DNA of 54,089 bases, taken from positions 1-54,089 of the forward strand of contig CAJUED010000020.1 of NCBI GenBank assembly GCA_910585075.1, written 5' to 3'. Within the stretch, counting starts at the first letter, position 1; every line of letters starts with the position of its first letter. Below are positions 1 to 8,893 of the stretch, in pieces. The translations under genes and the position numbers were made by a program. Source of the stretch: an uncultured Lachnospiraceae bacterium. GTDB lineage: Bacteria > Bacillota > Clostridia > Lachnospirales > Lachnospiraceae. Under the pieces are notes generated by a model. The model had not been told where the DNA came from. It made no database searches and saw only the letters and a list, made by a program, of their open reading frames with translations.

Positions 1-24
1 ATATACCGCGATACTGCGGATTTG

Positions 25-41
25 AACGGTGTTCGACCGTT
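25..41 (-). terminator. weak hairpin just beyond the tmRNA 3' end
   Basis: AACGGT and ACCGTT arms enclose a 5-nt loop immediately downstream of the tmRNA 3' end, reading on the minus strand. No clear U-tract follows, so this could be a processing or termination hairpin only. A second short GC stem (CCGC/GCGG) lies at 7-20. Confidence 0.3.
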
Positions 42-48
42 TTGATTT

Positions 49-397
49 TGGTGGAATAGGCGGGAGTCGAACCCGCGTCCAAAGACCCATTCCCTGTCCT
101 TCTACTATCATAGTCGATTATTTCGGGAAACCCTCATTCCCTCCCGAACCAGGAAACCGACACCCCGGTCCGTTTAGTAGCTTCATAATACGCCCACAGG
201 TGCAAAGCTTAGCCTATGTCGTTTCCTACATAGTCGATGCCCGGTTCCTTATGTGTAGGTGCAAAAGGTCGGACAGCTGCCCTTAGGCAGCGTATGCTAA
301 ATTATCTTCAGCGTTTATATTTATTTTTGCGATTTGACGCATCGCCTGCGGATAGCTTCTCCAGCTGCAAGGCCCCTGTCGAAACCTTTACTATCCC
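49..397 (-). ncRNA. ssrA: transfer-messenger RNA (tmRNA)
   Basis: tmRNA rescues stalled ribosomes by acting first as alanyl-tRNA and then as mRNA for a degradation tag. The 3' end reads GGGTTCGACTCCCG (T-arm), then CTATTCC, then an encoded ACCA. The 5' end GGGATAG pairs with CTATTCC over 7 bp (one G-U), which fixes both ends and gives about 349 nt. The 5' part carries the usual GGTTTCGACAGGGG block. The internal reading frame gives the tag AKININAEDNLAYAA followed by TAA (stop near 284-286), with GCA as the likely resume codon. The partner gene smpB lies directly upstream on the same strand, the usual Firmicutes arrangement. Confidence 0.95.
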
Positions 398-442
398 CTG
401 GTAATTTTATTATAAAGGAGGAATGCCAAAAATGCAACCTCC

Positions 443-910
443 CTATGCCCGTAATTTCATTTTAAACTCTTTTTCCGTTTCCCGCTTCTGGTCTTTTTTG
501 GCGATATCCTGACGCTTGTCGTAGAGCTTTTTGCCTTTGGCCAGCCCAATCTCAATTTTGGCCCTGCCATCGCTGAAATAAACCTGGAGGGGAACCACGG
601 TGTAACCCTTTTCCGAGCTGTTTCCAATGAGCTTCCTGATTTGCTGCTTGTGCAGAAGGAGCTTTCTTACCCTTAAAGGGTCTTTATTAAAAATATTCCC
701 CTTTTCGTAGGGACTTATGTGCATACCATAGATAAAAGCCTCCCCGTTTTCCAGGCGGATGAACGCCTCCTTGATGCTGCACTTTCCCATCCGCAGGGAC
801 TTTACTTCCGTCCCATGCAAAACCAGCCCGGCCTCATATTTTTCTTCTATGAAAAAATCATGATATGCTTTTTTATTGTTCGCAACCAGTTTTTTATCTT
901 CCTTTGCCAT
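443..910 (-). CDS. smpB: SsrA-binding protein SmpB
   Basis: SmpB binds the tRNA-like domain of tmRNA and delivers it to ribosomes stalled without a stop codon. The product is 155 aa, the normal family length. It has the conserved HDFFIEEKYEAGLVLHGTEVKS region at the N-terminus and a basic tail (GKKLYDKR...KRETEKEFK) that enters the mRNA channel. The frame stays open upstream to 973, but GGAGGT lies five bases before the ATG at 910, and that start gives the family N-terminus MAKEDKKLVANNKKAY. The gene lies between rnr and ssrA on one strand, so cotranscription with rnr is likely. Confidence 0.95.
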   Translation of the reverse strand: MAKEDKKLVANNKKAYHDFFIEEKYEAGLVLHGTEVKSLRMGKCSIKEAFIRLENGEAFIYGMHISPYEKGNIFNKDPLRVRKLLLHKQQIRKLIGNSSEKGYTVVPLQVYFSDGRAKIEIGLAKGKKLYDKRQDIAKKDQKRETEKEFKMKLRA

Positions 911-987
911 CTTTACCTCCATATTGCCAACAGACTGAAAATTGGGGCGTAAATCCAAATAATGAGCACCCACCCTGAGGGACCTGT

Positions 988-3132
988 TTAAGGTGCTAAC
1001 ACAAACTCTATGCTTCTTTGCATATAATCCACGCCGTCCACCATAATATTTATCTTCTGCCCCAGTTTAAAGCTTTTGCCGCTGTCTCTCCCCACCATCT
1101 CATAGGCTTCTTCATTATAATAGTAATAATCCCCTGCAAGGCGGGATACATGGATCATTCCCTCCACAGTATTGGGCAGTTCCACATAAATCCCCCATGA
1201 GGTGATTCCCGAGATAACACCTTCGTAGGTTCTTCCGATTCTCTGCTCCATGAACTGAACTTTTTTCAGCTTATCCGTCTCACGCTCCGCCTCGTCGGCC
1301 CTCCGCTCCATCTCCGAGGAATGCTTTGCCGTCTCCGGCAGGATTTCCCGGTAATGAGCCATCCGTTCTTCTCCCATTCTGCCCCGGAGCTGGTCCTTGA
1401 TAATCCGGTGAATCTGCAGGTCAGGGTATCTTCTGATTGGCGAGGTAAAATGACAGTAAAACTGACAGGCCAGACCAAAATGTCCTGTGCAGTCCACCCC
1501 ATACCGGGCCCGCTTCATACTGCGCAGCGTAAGTCTGCTGATAAGGGCCTCCTCGGGGGTTCCCTCAATCTTTCCAAGAAGCTTTTGTATTTCTTTAGGA
1601 TGCACTTCATTGTCGCCGCTTTTTACCTTCACATGATATCCGAAATTGTTGATAAAGGTTCCCAGCTTTAAAATCTTTTCCGGGTCAGGATAATCATGAC
1701 TCCTGTACACAAAGGGCACTTCCATCCAGTAGAAATGCTGGGCCACCGTTTCGTTGGCAATGAGCATAAAATCCTCTATGATTTTCGTGGCTGCATTCCT
1801 TTCATAGGGCTCAATGGAAACCGGCTCCCCATTTTGATTCAGAATAATCTTGCTCTCCGGAAAATCAAAATCAATGGAGCCTCGCTTTTTCCGTCTTTCT
1901 CTTATTTTATCCGCCAGCTCCTTCATCAAAAGGAACATGGGTGTTAAATCCTCAAATTTTTTTTTGGCTTCCGTGTCATTTTCCAGAATCTTATTGACGT
2001 CCGTGTAAGACATTCTTCTGTCCACACAAATCACCGTTTCCGCAATCTCGTAATCAATAACCTCTCCCTTATGGTTAAGGGTCATAAGACAGCTCAGGGC
2101 AAGCCTGTTCTCCCCCATGTTCAGGGAACATATGCCATTAGACAAAGCATGAGGCAGCATGGGAATCACCCGGTCTACCAGATAAACGCTGGTTCCCCGG
2201 TTGTACGCCTCATGATCCAGGGCGGAATTTTCCTGTACATAGTTGGCAACATCTGCGATATGCACACCCAGAAAGTATTTATCTTCCTCCTTAGTAAGGC
2301 TGACAGCGTCATCCAAATCCTTGGCATCCTCGCCGTCTATGGTCACCATCTGCACCTTCCGCAAGTCCTTACGGCCTTCCATATCTTCAGGGCTTACGGC
2401 CTTTGCAACCCGCACAGCCTGATTTAACACCTTCTCCGAAAATTCCATGGGAAGGTCATAACCCTTTACGATTGAAAGGATATCTACGCCGGGGTCATTG
2501 GCATGTCCTAAGATTTCAACCACTTTTCCTTCCGGCTTATGCTTTTCATCCCCGTAATCTGTCAGCTCCACTACCACCTTATGCCCCGAGACCGCCCCTT
2601 TAGAACGCTCTCCCGGCACAAAAATATCGCAGGTGATTTTATCATTGTCAGGAATCACAAAGCCAAAGCTGCCGGCTCTGTCAAAGGTGCCCACTATCTG
2701 GGTAAGGCCGTGGGAAATGATGGCCGCAACCTTCGCCTCCTGCCGCTTTCCGTGCTGCTCCTTTAAAAGCTCCACCTTTACCTTATCCAAATGGAAAGCG
2801 CCGTTCACACCCTCCTCCGGTATGAAAAGATCCTGCTCCCGGCCCTCGATTTCCACAAAGCCAAAGCCCCGGGCATTGCTGATAAATGTGCCGATGAGTC
2901 CTGCGGACACACCCTCACCCTTAACGTACTTTCCCCGTTTGGTAAGCTGCAGCTTTCCTTCTTCCAGAAGCTCTTTCAGTATATCTCTAAGCTCCTGACG
3001 CTCCTCGGCCTTTACCTGCATGAAAAGAGCCAGTTCCTTTTCTTTCATGGGAACATAAAAATCCCCTTCCACCAGTTCGCATATTAATTTTTTCCGGTTC
3101 TCCCGAATTTCATTTACGCTGTTTTTCTTCAC
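988..3132 (-). CDS. rnr: ribonuclease R (3'-5' exoribonuclease)
   Basis: RNase R degrades structured RNA processively from the 3' end and works with tmRNA-SmpB on non-stop mRNAs. The 714 aa fit the family. Order: an N-terminal winged-helix-like segment (about 1-70), two cold-shock/OB domains (about 75-220, each with a GFGFV-type motif), the RNB catalytic domain (about 250-580) with the acidic cluster DGEDAKDLDDAV that binds Mg, and a C-terminal S1 domain (about 627-712, ending IEFVLAP). The start is GTG with AGAGGT five bases upstream. The secG terminator lies upstream and smpB follows 77 bp downstream. Confidence 0.96.
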   Translation of the reverse strand: MKKNSVNEIRENRKKLICELVEGDFYVPMKEKELALFMQVKAEERQELRDILKELLEEGKLQLTKRGKYVKGEGVSAGLIGTFISNARGFGFVEIEGREQDLFIPEEGVNGAFHLDKVKVELLKEQHGKRQEAKVAAIISHGLTQIVGTFDRAGSFGFVIPDNDKITCDIFVPGERSKGAVSGHKVVVELTDYGDEKHKPEGKVVEILGHANDPGVDILSIVKGYDLPMEFSEKVLNQAVRVAKAVSPEDMEGRKDLRKVQMVTIDGEDAKDLDDAVSLTKEEDKYFLGVHIADVANYVQENSALDHEAYNRGTSVYLVDRVIPMLPHALSNGICSLNMGENRLALSCLMTLNHKGEVIDYEIAETVICVDRRMSYTDVNKILENDTEAKKKFEDLTPMFLLMKELADKIRERRKKRGSIDFDFPESKIILNQNGEPVSIEPYERNAATKIIEDFMLIANETVAQHFYWMEVPFVYRSHDYPDPEKILKLGTFINNFGYHVKVKSGDNEVHPKEIQKLLGKIEGTPEEALISRLTLRSMKRARYGVDCTGHFGLACQFYCHFTSPIRRYPDLQIHRIIKDQLRGRMGEERMAHYREILPETAKHSSEMERRADEAERETDKLKKVQFMEQRIGRTYEGVISGITSWGIYVELPNTVEGMIHVSRLAGDYYYYNEEAYEMVGRDSGKSFKLGQKINIMVDGVDYMQRSIEFVLAP

Positions 3133-3154
3133 TTATTACCTCTATCAGTCCAAA

Positions 3155-3226
3155 CCAAACTCCGCCGCCCTTCTTCGTGAGGCAGCTTATTACCAAACGC
3201 CATCTCCCTTCGTGAGTTGGCTTATT
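3155..3226. repeat. two degenerate copies of a 36-bp-class repeat
   Basis: Two adjacent units (3155-3192 and 3193-3226) both begin CCAAAC, contain TTCGTGAG and end GGCTTATT or GCAGCTTATT. They resemble the 36-bp tandem array at 37244-37387 and a single relative at 29052-29090. They occupy the gap between rnr and secG. Confidence 0.6.
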
Positions 3227-3234
3227 GAATAAAT

Positions 3235-3261
3235 AAGGCATTCTTTTTACAAGAATGCCTT
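3235..3261 (-). terminator. intrinsic terminator after secG
   Basis: AAGGCATTCTT and AAGAATGCCTT form an 11-bp stem with a 5-nt loop, starting 7 bp beyond the secG stop. Reading on the minus strand it is followed by the T-rich TTATTTATT. It may partly insulate rnr from secG. Confidence 0.8.
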
Positions 3262-3267
3262 AAAGTC

Positions 3268-3507
3268 CTAAAATACATTAAGATTTAAAATAACAGTCAG
3301 TACCATAAAGCCAATGGCCAGATACTTAGTAATCTTTACAAGTTTTCCTTCCATGGAACGCCCCTTGTTCTTACCCCAGTATGTTTCCGCCGCGCCGCTT
3401 ATGGCTCCTAATCCTGCCGACTTGCCTTCCTGCATCAATACCAGTACCGTCAATGCGATACATATAAGAATAAAAATAACCTGAAGTACAATTCTGAATG
3501 CACCCAT
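3268..3507 (-). CDS. secG: preprotein translocase subunit SecG
   Basis: SecG is the small non-essential membrane subunit of the SecYEG protein-export channel. The 79-aa product has two hydrophobic helices (about 4-24 and 55-75) around a loop with the family signature LMQEGKSAGLGAISGAAETYWGKNKGRS. The open frame extends to 3648, but GGAGG sits six bases before the ATG at 3507, and the extra 47 codons do not resemble SecG. Downstream come a terminator, rnr and smpB, a gene order conserved in Firmicutes. Confidence 0.93.
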   Translation of the reverse strand: MGAFRIVLQVIFILICIALTVLVLMQEGKSAGLGAISGAAETYWGKNKGRSMEGKLVKITKYLAIGFMVLTVILNLNVF

Positions 3508-3687
3508 AACAATCCTCCATACTACCAGCTGCCCACGAATGAATGTATAATTAAATATACAATAAATGAGCATAAATTTGTTGCGTGAAAATAGTTTCAC
3601 ACAGCTGCTTTTATCTTTATCTGATGTCAAACAAAAATAGTTTAGCATATCAAGCGGAACATTTCAAGTATTTTTTAACAGCTAGTA

Positions 3688-3869
3688 ACAAATCGCGTAA
3701 CAGTTCAGCCCACGCCATTCGCAAAACGCGCTTATAGCGCTTCTCGCTGCTTCGCAGCTGTTTTTGCTCATAAACGGGCGTTCCCTCAGACCAGCATCTG
3801 TCTGTCAAATTCATGCAAGCATGATTTGCCAGCCTAATGCCGGTCTGGCTGAACTGTTACACAAATCGC
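3688..3869. mobile_element. MITE-like non-coding insertion with terminal inverted repeats
   Basis: A 164-bp non-coding segment (3697-3860) starts GTAACAGTTCAGCC and ends with its exact inverse, GGCTGAACTGTTAC (14-bp perfect terminal inverted repeats). It is flanked on both sides by the same 9 bp, ACAAATCGC (3688-3696 and 3861-3869), as expected for a target-site duplication. The interior is rich in short palindromes (GCGCTTATAGCGC, GCTGCTTCGCAGC) and has no ORF. The right duplication overlaps the stop codon of the lysozyme gene, which is kept intact. The transposase family that mobilised it cannot be told from here. Confidence 0.72.
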
Positions 3870-5530
3870 TACTGCTGTGCGGGAGCTGCGGTTTCAGCAC
3901 CCTGCGCTGACGTATTACCGCCTTCCACCCCTGTTCCCGCTTCAGCAGCAGGCGTCTCAACCACTACTTCGGTCAGCACGCCGTCAGGTGTGGTGACATA
4001 AGCTGTTCCGTTTATGGTGACAGGCTGGTTCCTTACCAGCGCACCTGCTTCGTCAAAGTAGTAAGGCTGTTTGTCTATCTCATAAACGCCTGTGACGATG
4101 TGGCCGTTTGCATCCGCATAGTAGGTCTTGTCCGCTGCTGCAAACCATCCGGTAACCATCTGGCCGCTTGCCGGGTCATAGTAATAGCTGCCGTCCTCTC
4201 TCGCCACCATTCCCGTTGCCATGATGCCTTCCGGTGTAAAGAAATAGTTCTGTTTGTCAATCACTACGGCGCCTGTAACCATATGTCCGTCATCAGGAGA
4301 CAGGTAATGACGTCCCTTTGCATCATCCAAAAAGCCTTTTACTTTGGCTCCTGTAGAAGGGTCGTAATAGAAGGTTCCGTTTTCAAGGCTTACCCAGCCG
4401 TGCTGACGGATGCCTTCCGGGCTGAAAAGAAACTCTGCGCCGTCAATGACCTGACCGCCGGTTAACATATGGCCGTCCGCCCGGTCAAAGAAATAGAAAT
4501 TGCCCTTCTCATCGCTGAGCCACTCCCGTTTCATGGTGCCGTTGCTTGTGGGATCGTAATAATATCTCGCCTCGCCTACGTTAACCCAGCCTGCTGTCTT
4601 AACGCCGTCAGCCGTAAAATAGTAATCTCCTCCATCTACCTGGCACTGGCCTCTTGCAATGCTGCCATCCAGAGGGGACAGATAATAGGTTGTTCCGGCC
4701 TCATCCGTAAGCCACCCTCTCACCAAATTACCGGCGCCGTCCAGATAATATCTGGTATCGTTGTAGGCCACCCAGCCCTTTTGCATTCTCCAATTGCTGT
4801 AAAACCGCACATTACCGTTATGCTCTATAAATCCTTCCGGAATAATCAACTGGCTATAATCTTTGTATTGATAATTCATATCCACACGGCCGTTTACGCC
4901 GCCAATGTTGCCGTGGCTGGAGTACTGCCAGAAACATACATTGTTATTGTAATCGCAGCTGGAATTGTACTGTGCAACCCATTTGTCCCAGCCCGCGTTG
5001 CCCATCTTGTCCACAAACATATTTCTGTTGGAATAAACCATGGGGTAATACCCTGCCCCGTCTATCACCGTGCAGAAAGCATTGACAATATCAATGAGCT
5101 GCTGGTTGGAAAGTCCCTTATGGCATTTGTCCTCTATATCAAAAACAATGGGAAAGTTTACGGTATATGGCGCTATCCACTGCAAAACCAGATTAGCCTC
5201 ATTAGCCGCCTGCTCCGGTGTTGTTGCATAGGAATAAAGATAAACTCCGGTCTTAAGGCCTGCTGCCTGAGCACCCGTAATGTTAGCTGCGAATTGAGGA
5301 TCCACTCCGCTGTTGGTACTTCCCACCTTGATAAAGGTAAACTTCATCCCGGCAGCCGCCACCTGTCCCCAGTTTACGGAACCGTTATGCTTGGATACGT
5401 CGATTCCCTGAGCAATGGCCCCGCTTGAAGTTACCGCCTGTGCCTCCTTCGCCGGCGCCATGCCCAGCATTGCCACTGTCAGCAGCCCGGCGCACACTCT
5501 GCCAAGGGTTCTTTTCCATTTTTTTGTCAT
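3869..5530 (-). CDS. secreted GH25 lysozyme with cell-wall-binding repeats
   Basis: This is a predicted muramidase that cleaves the N-acetylmuramic acid-GlcNAc bond of peptidoglycan outside the cell. A signal peptide covers about residues 1-32 (KKWKR, hydrophobic core, AQA cleavage site). The GH25 domain follows (about 40-235) with D44 in QGIDVSKHNG and the catalytic DIE (D131, E133) in FPIVFDIED. From about 238 to 515 come roughly a dozen 20-residue repeats of the choline/glucan-binding type (G-W-x-YYx-DPxxG). The tail is rich in Ala, Glu and Thr. The start has AAGGAG eight bases upstream. The MITE-like element abuts the stop codon, so native termination signals may have been displaced. Confidence 0.92.
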   Translation of the reverse strand: MTKKWKRTLGRVCAGLLTVAMLGMAPAKEAQAVTSSGAIAQGIDVSKHNGSVNWGQVAAAGMKFTFIKVGSTNSGVDPQFAANITGAQAAGLKTGVYLYSYATTPEQAANEANLVLQWIAPYTVNFPIVFDIEDKCHKGLSNQQLIDIVNAFCTVIDGAGYYPMVYSNRNMFVDKMGNAGWDKWVAQYNSSCDYNNNVCFWQYSSHGNIGGVNGRVDMNYQYKDYSQLIIPEGFIEHNGNVRFYSNWRMQKGWVAYNDTRYYLDGAGNLVRGWLTDEAGTTYYLSPLDGSIARGQCQVDGGDYYFTADGVKTAGWVNVGEARYYYDPTSNGTMKREWLSDEKGNFYFFDRADGHMLTGGQVIDGAEFLFSPEGIRQHGWVSLENGTFYYDPSTGAKVKGFLDDAKGRHYLSPDDGHMVTGAVVIDKQNYFFTPEGIMATGMVAREDGSYYYDPASGQMVTGWFAAADKTYYADANGHIVTGVYEIDKQPYYFDEAGALVRNQPVTINGTAYVTTPDGVLTEVVVETPAAEAGTGVEGGNTSAQGAETAAPAQQ

Positions 5531-5627
5531 TTGTCCTTCTCCTTATTTTTCTTATGTTTGTTCATCATGCTTTTTTCACATGTGTTCCTAACGTGTCTGC
5601 CAAATATAATTCATGCTTTAAAAATCA

Positions 5628-6947
5628 TTAAATCTTGTTAAAAGGCTCCTTATAGGCCGCAACCGTCCCAAGCTCCTCCTCTATGCGCAGAAGCTGATTG
5701 TATTTGGCCACCCGGTCGCTTCTACAGGGCGCACCAGTCTTAATCTGGCCTGCATTTACTGCCACGGCCAAATCCGCGATAAAGGTGTCCTCCGTCTCCC
5801 CTGACCTGTGGGAAATCACCGCCTTATATCCGTTTTTCTGTGCCATCTCAATTGCTTCCATGGCCTCTGAAACCGTACCGATTTGGTTGACTTTTACCAG
5901 AATTGCATTTGCCACATGAAGTTTGATTCCTGCATCCAGCCGCTTGGTGTTGGTCACAAACAAATCGTCCCCAACTAACTGAATCTTGTCCCCAAGCCGC
6001 TCCGTAAGAGCTTTCCAGCCATCCCAGTCGTCTTCCGCCAGACCATCTTCAATGGAAAGAATGGGATATTTGGAAATCAAATCTTCATAGTAAGCAATCA
6101 TCTCAGACGTATCACGCACCACATCACTTCCCTTTAAGGAGCTCTCTCCGGGGAAATGATACATGCCTGTTTTTTCATTGTATAATTCGCTGGATGCCAC
6201 GTCAAGTGCAATTTTAATATCCTGGCCTGGAAAATAATTGCTTTTTTCAATTGCCGCTACGATTAAATCCAGCACCGCCTCGGCGTTGGGAAGGTCCGGG
6301 GCAAATCCGCCTTCGTCTCCCACGCTTGTGGCAAGGCCCTTTTCCTCCAAAATCTTTTTCAGGAAATGGTAAATCTCCGCACAGATGCGCAGTCCGTCCG
6401 CAAAGGTCTCAGCCTGCACCGGCATAATCATAAATTCCTGAAAATCAACCGTATTGGCCGCATGTCTTCCCCCATTTAAAATATTCATCATTGGAACCGG
6501 CATTAACCTGGTATAGGCGCCGCCCAGATACTGATAAAGAGGAACGCTTAATGACTTTGCCGCTGCCCTTGCAACTGCCATTGACACTGCCAGGGTGGCG
6601 TTTGCCCCCAGGTTTCCTTTGTTGTCAGTGCCATCGGTTTCAATCAGGATACGGTCTATCTCCACCTGATTTAAACCATTCCTGCCTGTAACGGCCTCTT
6701 TTATCTTTGTGTTAATGTTATTGACCGCTTTTTTCACCCCAAGGCCAAAATATCTCGTCTCCGCATCCCGCAGCTCTACGGCTTCAAACCGTCCCGTGCT
6801 GGCTCCTGAAGGTACGCAGGCTCTCCCGGCGTATCTTTTGCCGGTTACGGTATCGGTCAGCGTCACCTCCGCCTCAACCGTTGGATTTCCCCGTGAATCT
6901 AAAATCTCCCTTCCATGAACATTGGTAATCTGCATATATGTTTTCAT
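5628..6947 (-). CDS. eno: enolase
   Basis: Enolase converts 2-phosphoglycerate to phosphoenolpyruvate in cytosolic glycolysis. The length (about 439 aa) and all landmarks fit: REILDSRGNPTVEAEV, the flexible loop SGASTG, the metal ligands in ALDVASSE, SIEDGL and GDDLFVTN, and the signature-like IEMAQKNGYKAVISHRSGETED with catalytic Lys/His. AGGAGG lies eight bases before the ATG at 6947; a GTG one codon earlier (6950) is a less likely start. It is transcribed alone, with 97 bp separating its stop from the lysozyme start. A second lower-glycolysis gene, gpmI, lies at 14.3 kb. Confidence 0.97.
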   Translation of the reverse strand: MKTYMQITNVHGREILDSRGNPTVEAEVTLTDTVTGKRYAGRACVPSGASTGRFEAVELRDAETRYFGLGVKKAVNNINTKIKEAVTGRNGLNQVEIDRILIETDGTDNKGNLGANATLAVSMAVARAAAKSLSVPLYQYLGGAYTRLMPVPMMNILNGGRHAANTVDFQEFMIMPVQAETFADGLRICAEIYHFLKKILEEKGLATSVGDEGGFAPDLPNAEAVLDLIVAAIEKSNYFPGQDIKIALDVASSELYNEKTGMYHFPGESSLKGSDVVRDTSEMIAYYEDLISKYPILSIEDGLAEDDWDGWKALTERLGDKIQLVGDDLFVTNTKRLDAGIKLHVANAILVKVNQIGTVSEAMEAIEMAQKNGYKAVISHRSGETEDTFIADLAVAVNAGQIKTGAPCRSDRVAKYNQLLRIEEELGTVAAYKEPFNKI

Positions 6948-6981
6948 CACAAAAGCCTCCTAAACAAAAATTTTATAAGTA

Positions 6982-7010
6982 TTGTATCCGCTTTTGTAAC
7001 TTGATATACT
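6982..7010 (+). promoter_or_regulatory. predicted sigma-A promoter for the PMT-type gene
   Basis: TTGTAT, a 17-bp spacer and TATACT lie 84 bp upstream of the ATG at 7094. This is the only good promoter match seen in the eno-PMT divergent gap on the plus strand. Confidence 0.55.
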
Positions 7011-7093
7011 ATCCTTGGTTCTGATATATGGCATTTATAAATCAGTTTCAAACTGCTTTTGCAGTATATTTTTCTTTGCGGAGGTTTTTACCC

Positions 7094-8848
7094 ATGAATC
7101 ATATATTGGCTTTCAAGCAATATTGGCTGCGCCTTGCAAATCATTTTACTACCAAGGAAGAAGGCATTTCCCAAAAGGATTACCTGTGTATGTTTCTGCT
7201 CATTTATCTTTTTACCGTACTGGCATTTTACAGGCTGGGAAACAGTTATGCGCCTTCCACCGGCTACACTGCCGATACGGACAACCGGGATATTGTCCTT
7301 GATTTTGGGGACTATCTGGACATTGGCAGTATTTCCATCTTTTTGGGGAATCAAAATACAAGGCATTTTTCCATTTCCGCCTTCAATGAAGTGACCGGGG
7401 CCTGGGAAATCTGCAACGGGGATACCATTGCGGAATCCGTATTTGCCTGGAATAAAATAGACGTGAATTATCGGCTGCGTTATCTGGGCATTGTGGCAAC
7501 GGATGATGAGGCGGTTTTAAATGAAATGGTGGTTCAAGGTACCGACGGCACCGTTTTAACCCCTGTCAATACGGAGGAATACCCCGCCCTGTTTGATGAG
7601 CAGTACATGTTTCCTAATGTGAAAACTTACATGAATTCCACCATGTTCGACGAGGTTTATCATGGGCGCACCGCCTACGAATTTATTCATGGCCTCATCG
7701 CCTACGAGACCACCCACCCCCATCTTGGGAAAATCTTAATTGCACTTGGCATCCTGGTTTTTGGCATGAATCCCTTTGGCTGGCGATTTATGTCCGTGGT
7801 CTTTGGCATTCTTCTGGTTCCTCTTATGTATCTTTTTACAAAGAGGCTTTTTAAGAGCACCTTTATTGCCACCGCCGCCACCTGCCTGCTGGTCTTTGAC
7901 TGTATGCATTTTACCCTATCCAGAATCGCCACCATTGATATCTTTGCAGCGTTTTTCATTCTGCTCATGTATTATTTTATGTACCGGTATTTTGAGGCGG
8001 ACTCCGCTTACCGGGGTATAGCTCCGGAAAATTCCCTGGCGGACAAATTTCCGCCAAAAAATGTGGCTCTGCCTCTCGCCCTTGCCGGTGTCAGCATGGG
8101 CCTTGGCATTGCCACCAAATGGACAGGGGTTTACGCCGGTCTGGGCCTGGCCGTACTCTTTTTCTGGTACACCATCACCCATTTTCCAAAGAAACAGGTA
8201 CTGCGGCTTTTTGGCTTTTGCTGCCTGTTCTTTGTGCTCATTCCTCTTGCCATGTACATACTCTGTTTTATTCCTGTTGTGGGCTATGAGCAGTATAACA
8301 ACCTTTTTGACAAGGCCCTTAAGGGAACCATCAGCATGTTTGACTATCATTCCAATCTGGAAGCGGAGCATTATTACAGCTCGCCTTTTTATGAATGGCC
8401 CATTATTTGGATGCCGCTTTTGGATGCAAATGACGCCATAGATGAGGTTCGTGTAAGCGCTGTGAGCTGTATGGGCAACCCGGTTATCTGGTGGGCCGGG
8501 ATTCCCTGTGTGTTTTATGTATTTTACCGCTGGATTCTTAAAAAAGATAAAAAAGCCGGGTTTTTGTGCATTGCCTACCTGGCCCAGTATGTTCCCTGGA
8601 TGCCTATCAGCCGCATCACCTTTATTTATCACTACTTTCCGGCAATTTTGTTTGTGATTTTGATTATGGGATACACCATGCTCCACATAAAAGAACATTT
8701 TCCATGGGGAAAAAAAGCCATCACCGCTTATCTGGTTCTAGCCATAGCTTGCTTTTTCCTGTTTTATCCGGTAGTTTCCGGCCTGCCCGTAGACAAGGAA
8801 TATGGGCTCAGGCTCCGGTGGTTGAAGGAGTGGATTCTGGTGCTTTAA
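7094..8848 (+). CDS. PMT-type (GT39) protein O-mannosyltransferase-like membrane enzyme
   Basis: GT-C fold enzymes of this family transfer mannose from a polyprenyl phosphate carrier to Ser/Thr of exported proteins. The 584-aa protein has about ten membrane helices. Family motifs include DEVYHGRTAYEF in the first luminal loop, THPHLGK, a segment with RIATIDIF, and YHYFP near the C-terminus. Residues about 60-180 form a soluble insert before the helices. The frame is open from 7028, but GGAGG is nine bases before the ATG at 7094. It is divergent from eno and convergent with the next glycosyltransferase. Possible carrier-sugar partners are the GT2 at 36240 and the GT-C proteins at 8894 and 21143. 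The actual sugar and acceptor are inference. Confidence 0.85.
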   Translation: MNHILAFKQYWLRLANHFTTKEEGISQKDYLCMFLLIYLFTVLAFYRLGNSYAPSTGYTADTDNRDIVLDFGDYLDIGSISIFLGNQNTRHFSISAFNEVTGAWEICNGDTIAESVFAWNKIDVNYRLRYLGIVATDDEAVLNEMVVQGTDGTVLTPVNTEEYPALFDEQYMFPNVKTYMNSTMFDEVYHGRTAYEFIHGLIAYETTHPHLGKILIALGILVFGMNPFGWRFMSVVFGILLVPLMYLFTKRLFKSTFIATAATCLLVFDCMHFTLSRIATIDIFAAFFILLMYYFMYRYFEADSAYRGIAPENSLADKFPPKNVALPLALAGVSMGLGIATKWTGVYAGLGLAVLFFWYTITHFPKKQVLRLFGFCCLFFVLIPLAMYILCFIPVVGYEQYNNLFDKALKGTISMFDYHSNLEAEHYYSSPFYEWPIIWMPLLDANDAIDEVRVSAVSCMGNPVIWWAGIPCVFYVFYRWILKKDKKAGFLCIAYLAQYVPWMPISRITFIYHYFPAILFVILIMGYTMLHIKEHFPWGKKAITAYLVLAIACFFLFYPVVSGLPVDKEYGLRLRWLKEWILVL

Positions 8849-8893
8849 ACGTGGCTTTTGTCTGAAATCTGCCCGCTTGGGAGCTGGCTGCCG

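Noticed and set aside
29..286. 85-aa plus-strand ORF
   Set aside because: It lies entirely over the tmRNA on the other strand and its translation reflects the tRNA-like 3' end.
4469..5428. 319-aa plus-strand ORF opposite the lysozyme gene
   Set aside because: Antisense frame of a repeat-rich gene; no ribosome binding site and no family-like sequence.
7916..8698. 260-aa minus-strand ORF opposite the PMT-like gene
   Set aside because: Antisense shadow; the plus-strand frame has clear family motifs and membrane helices.
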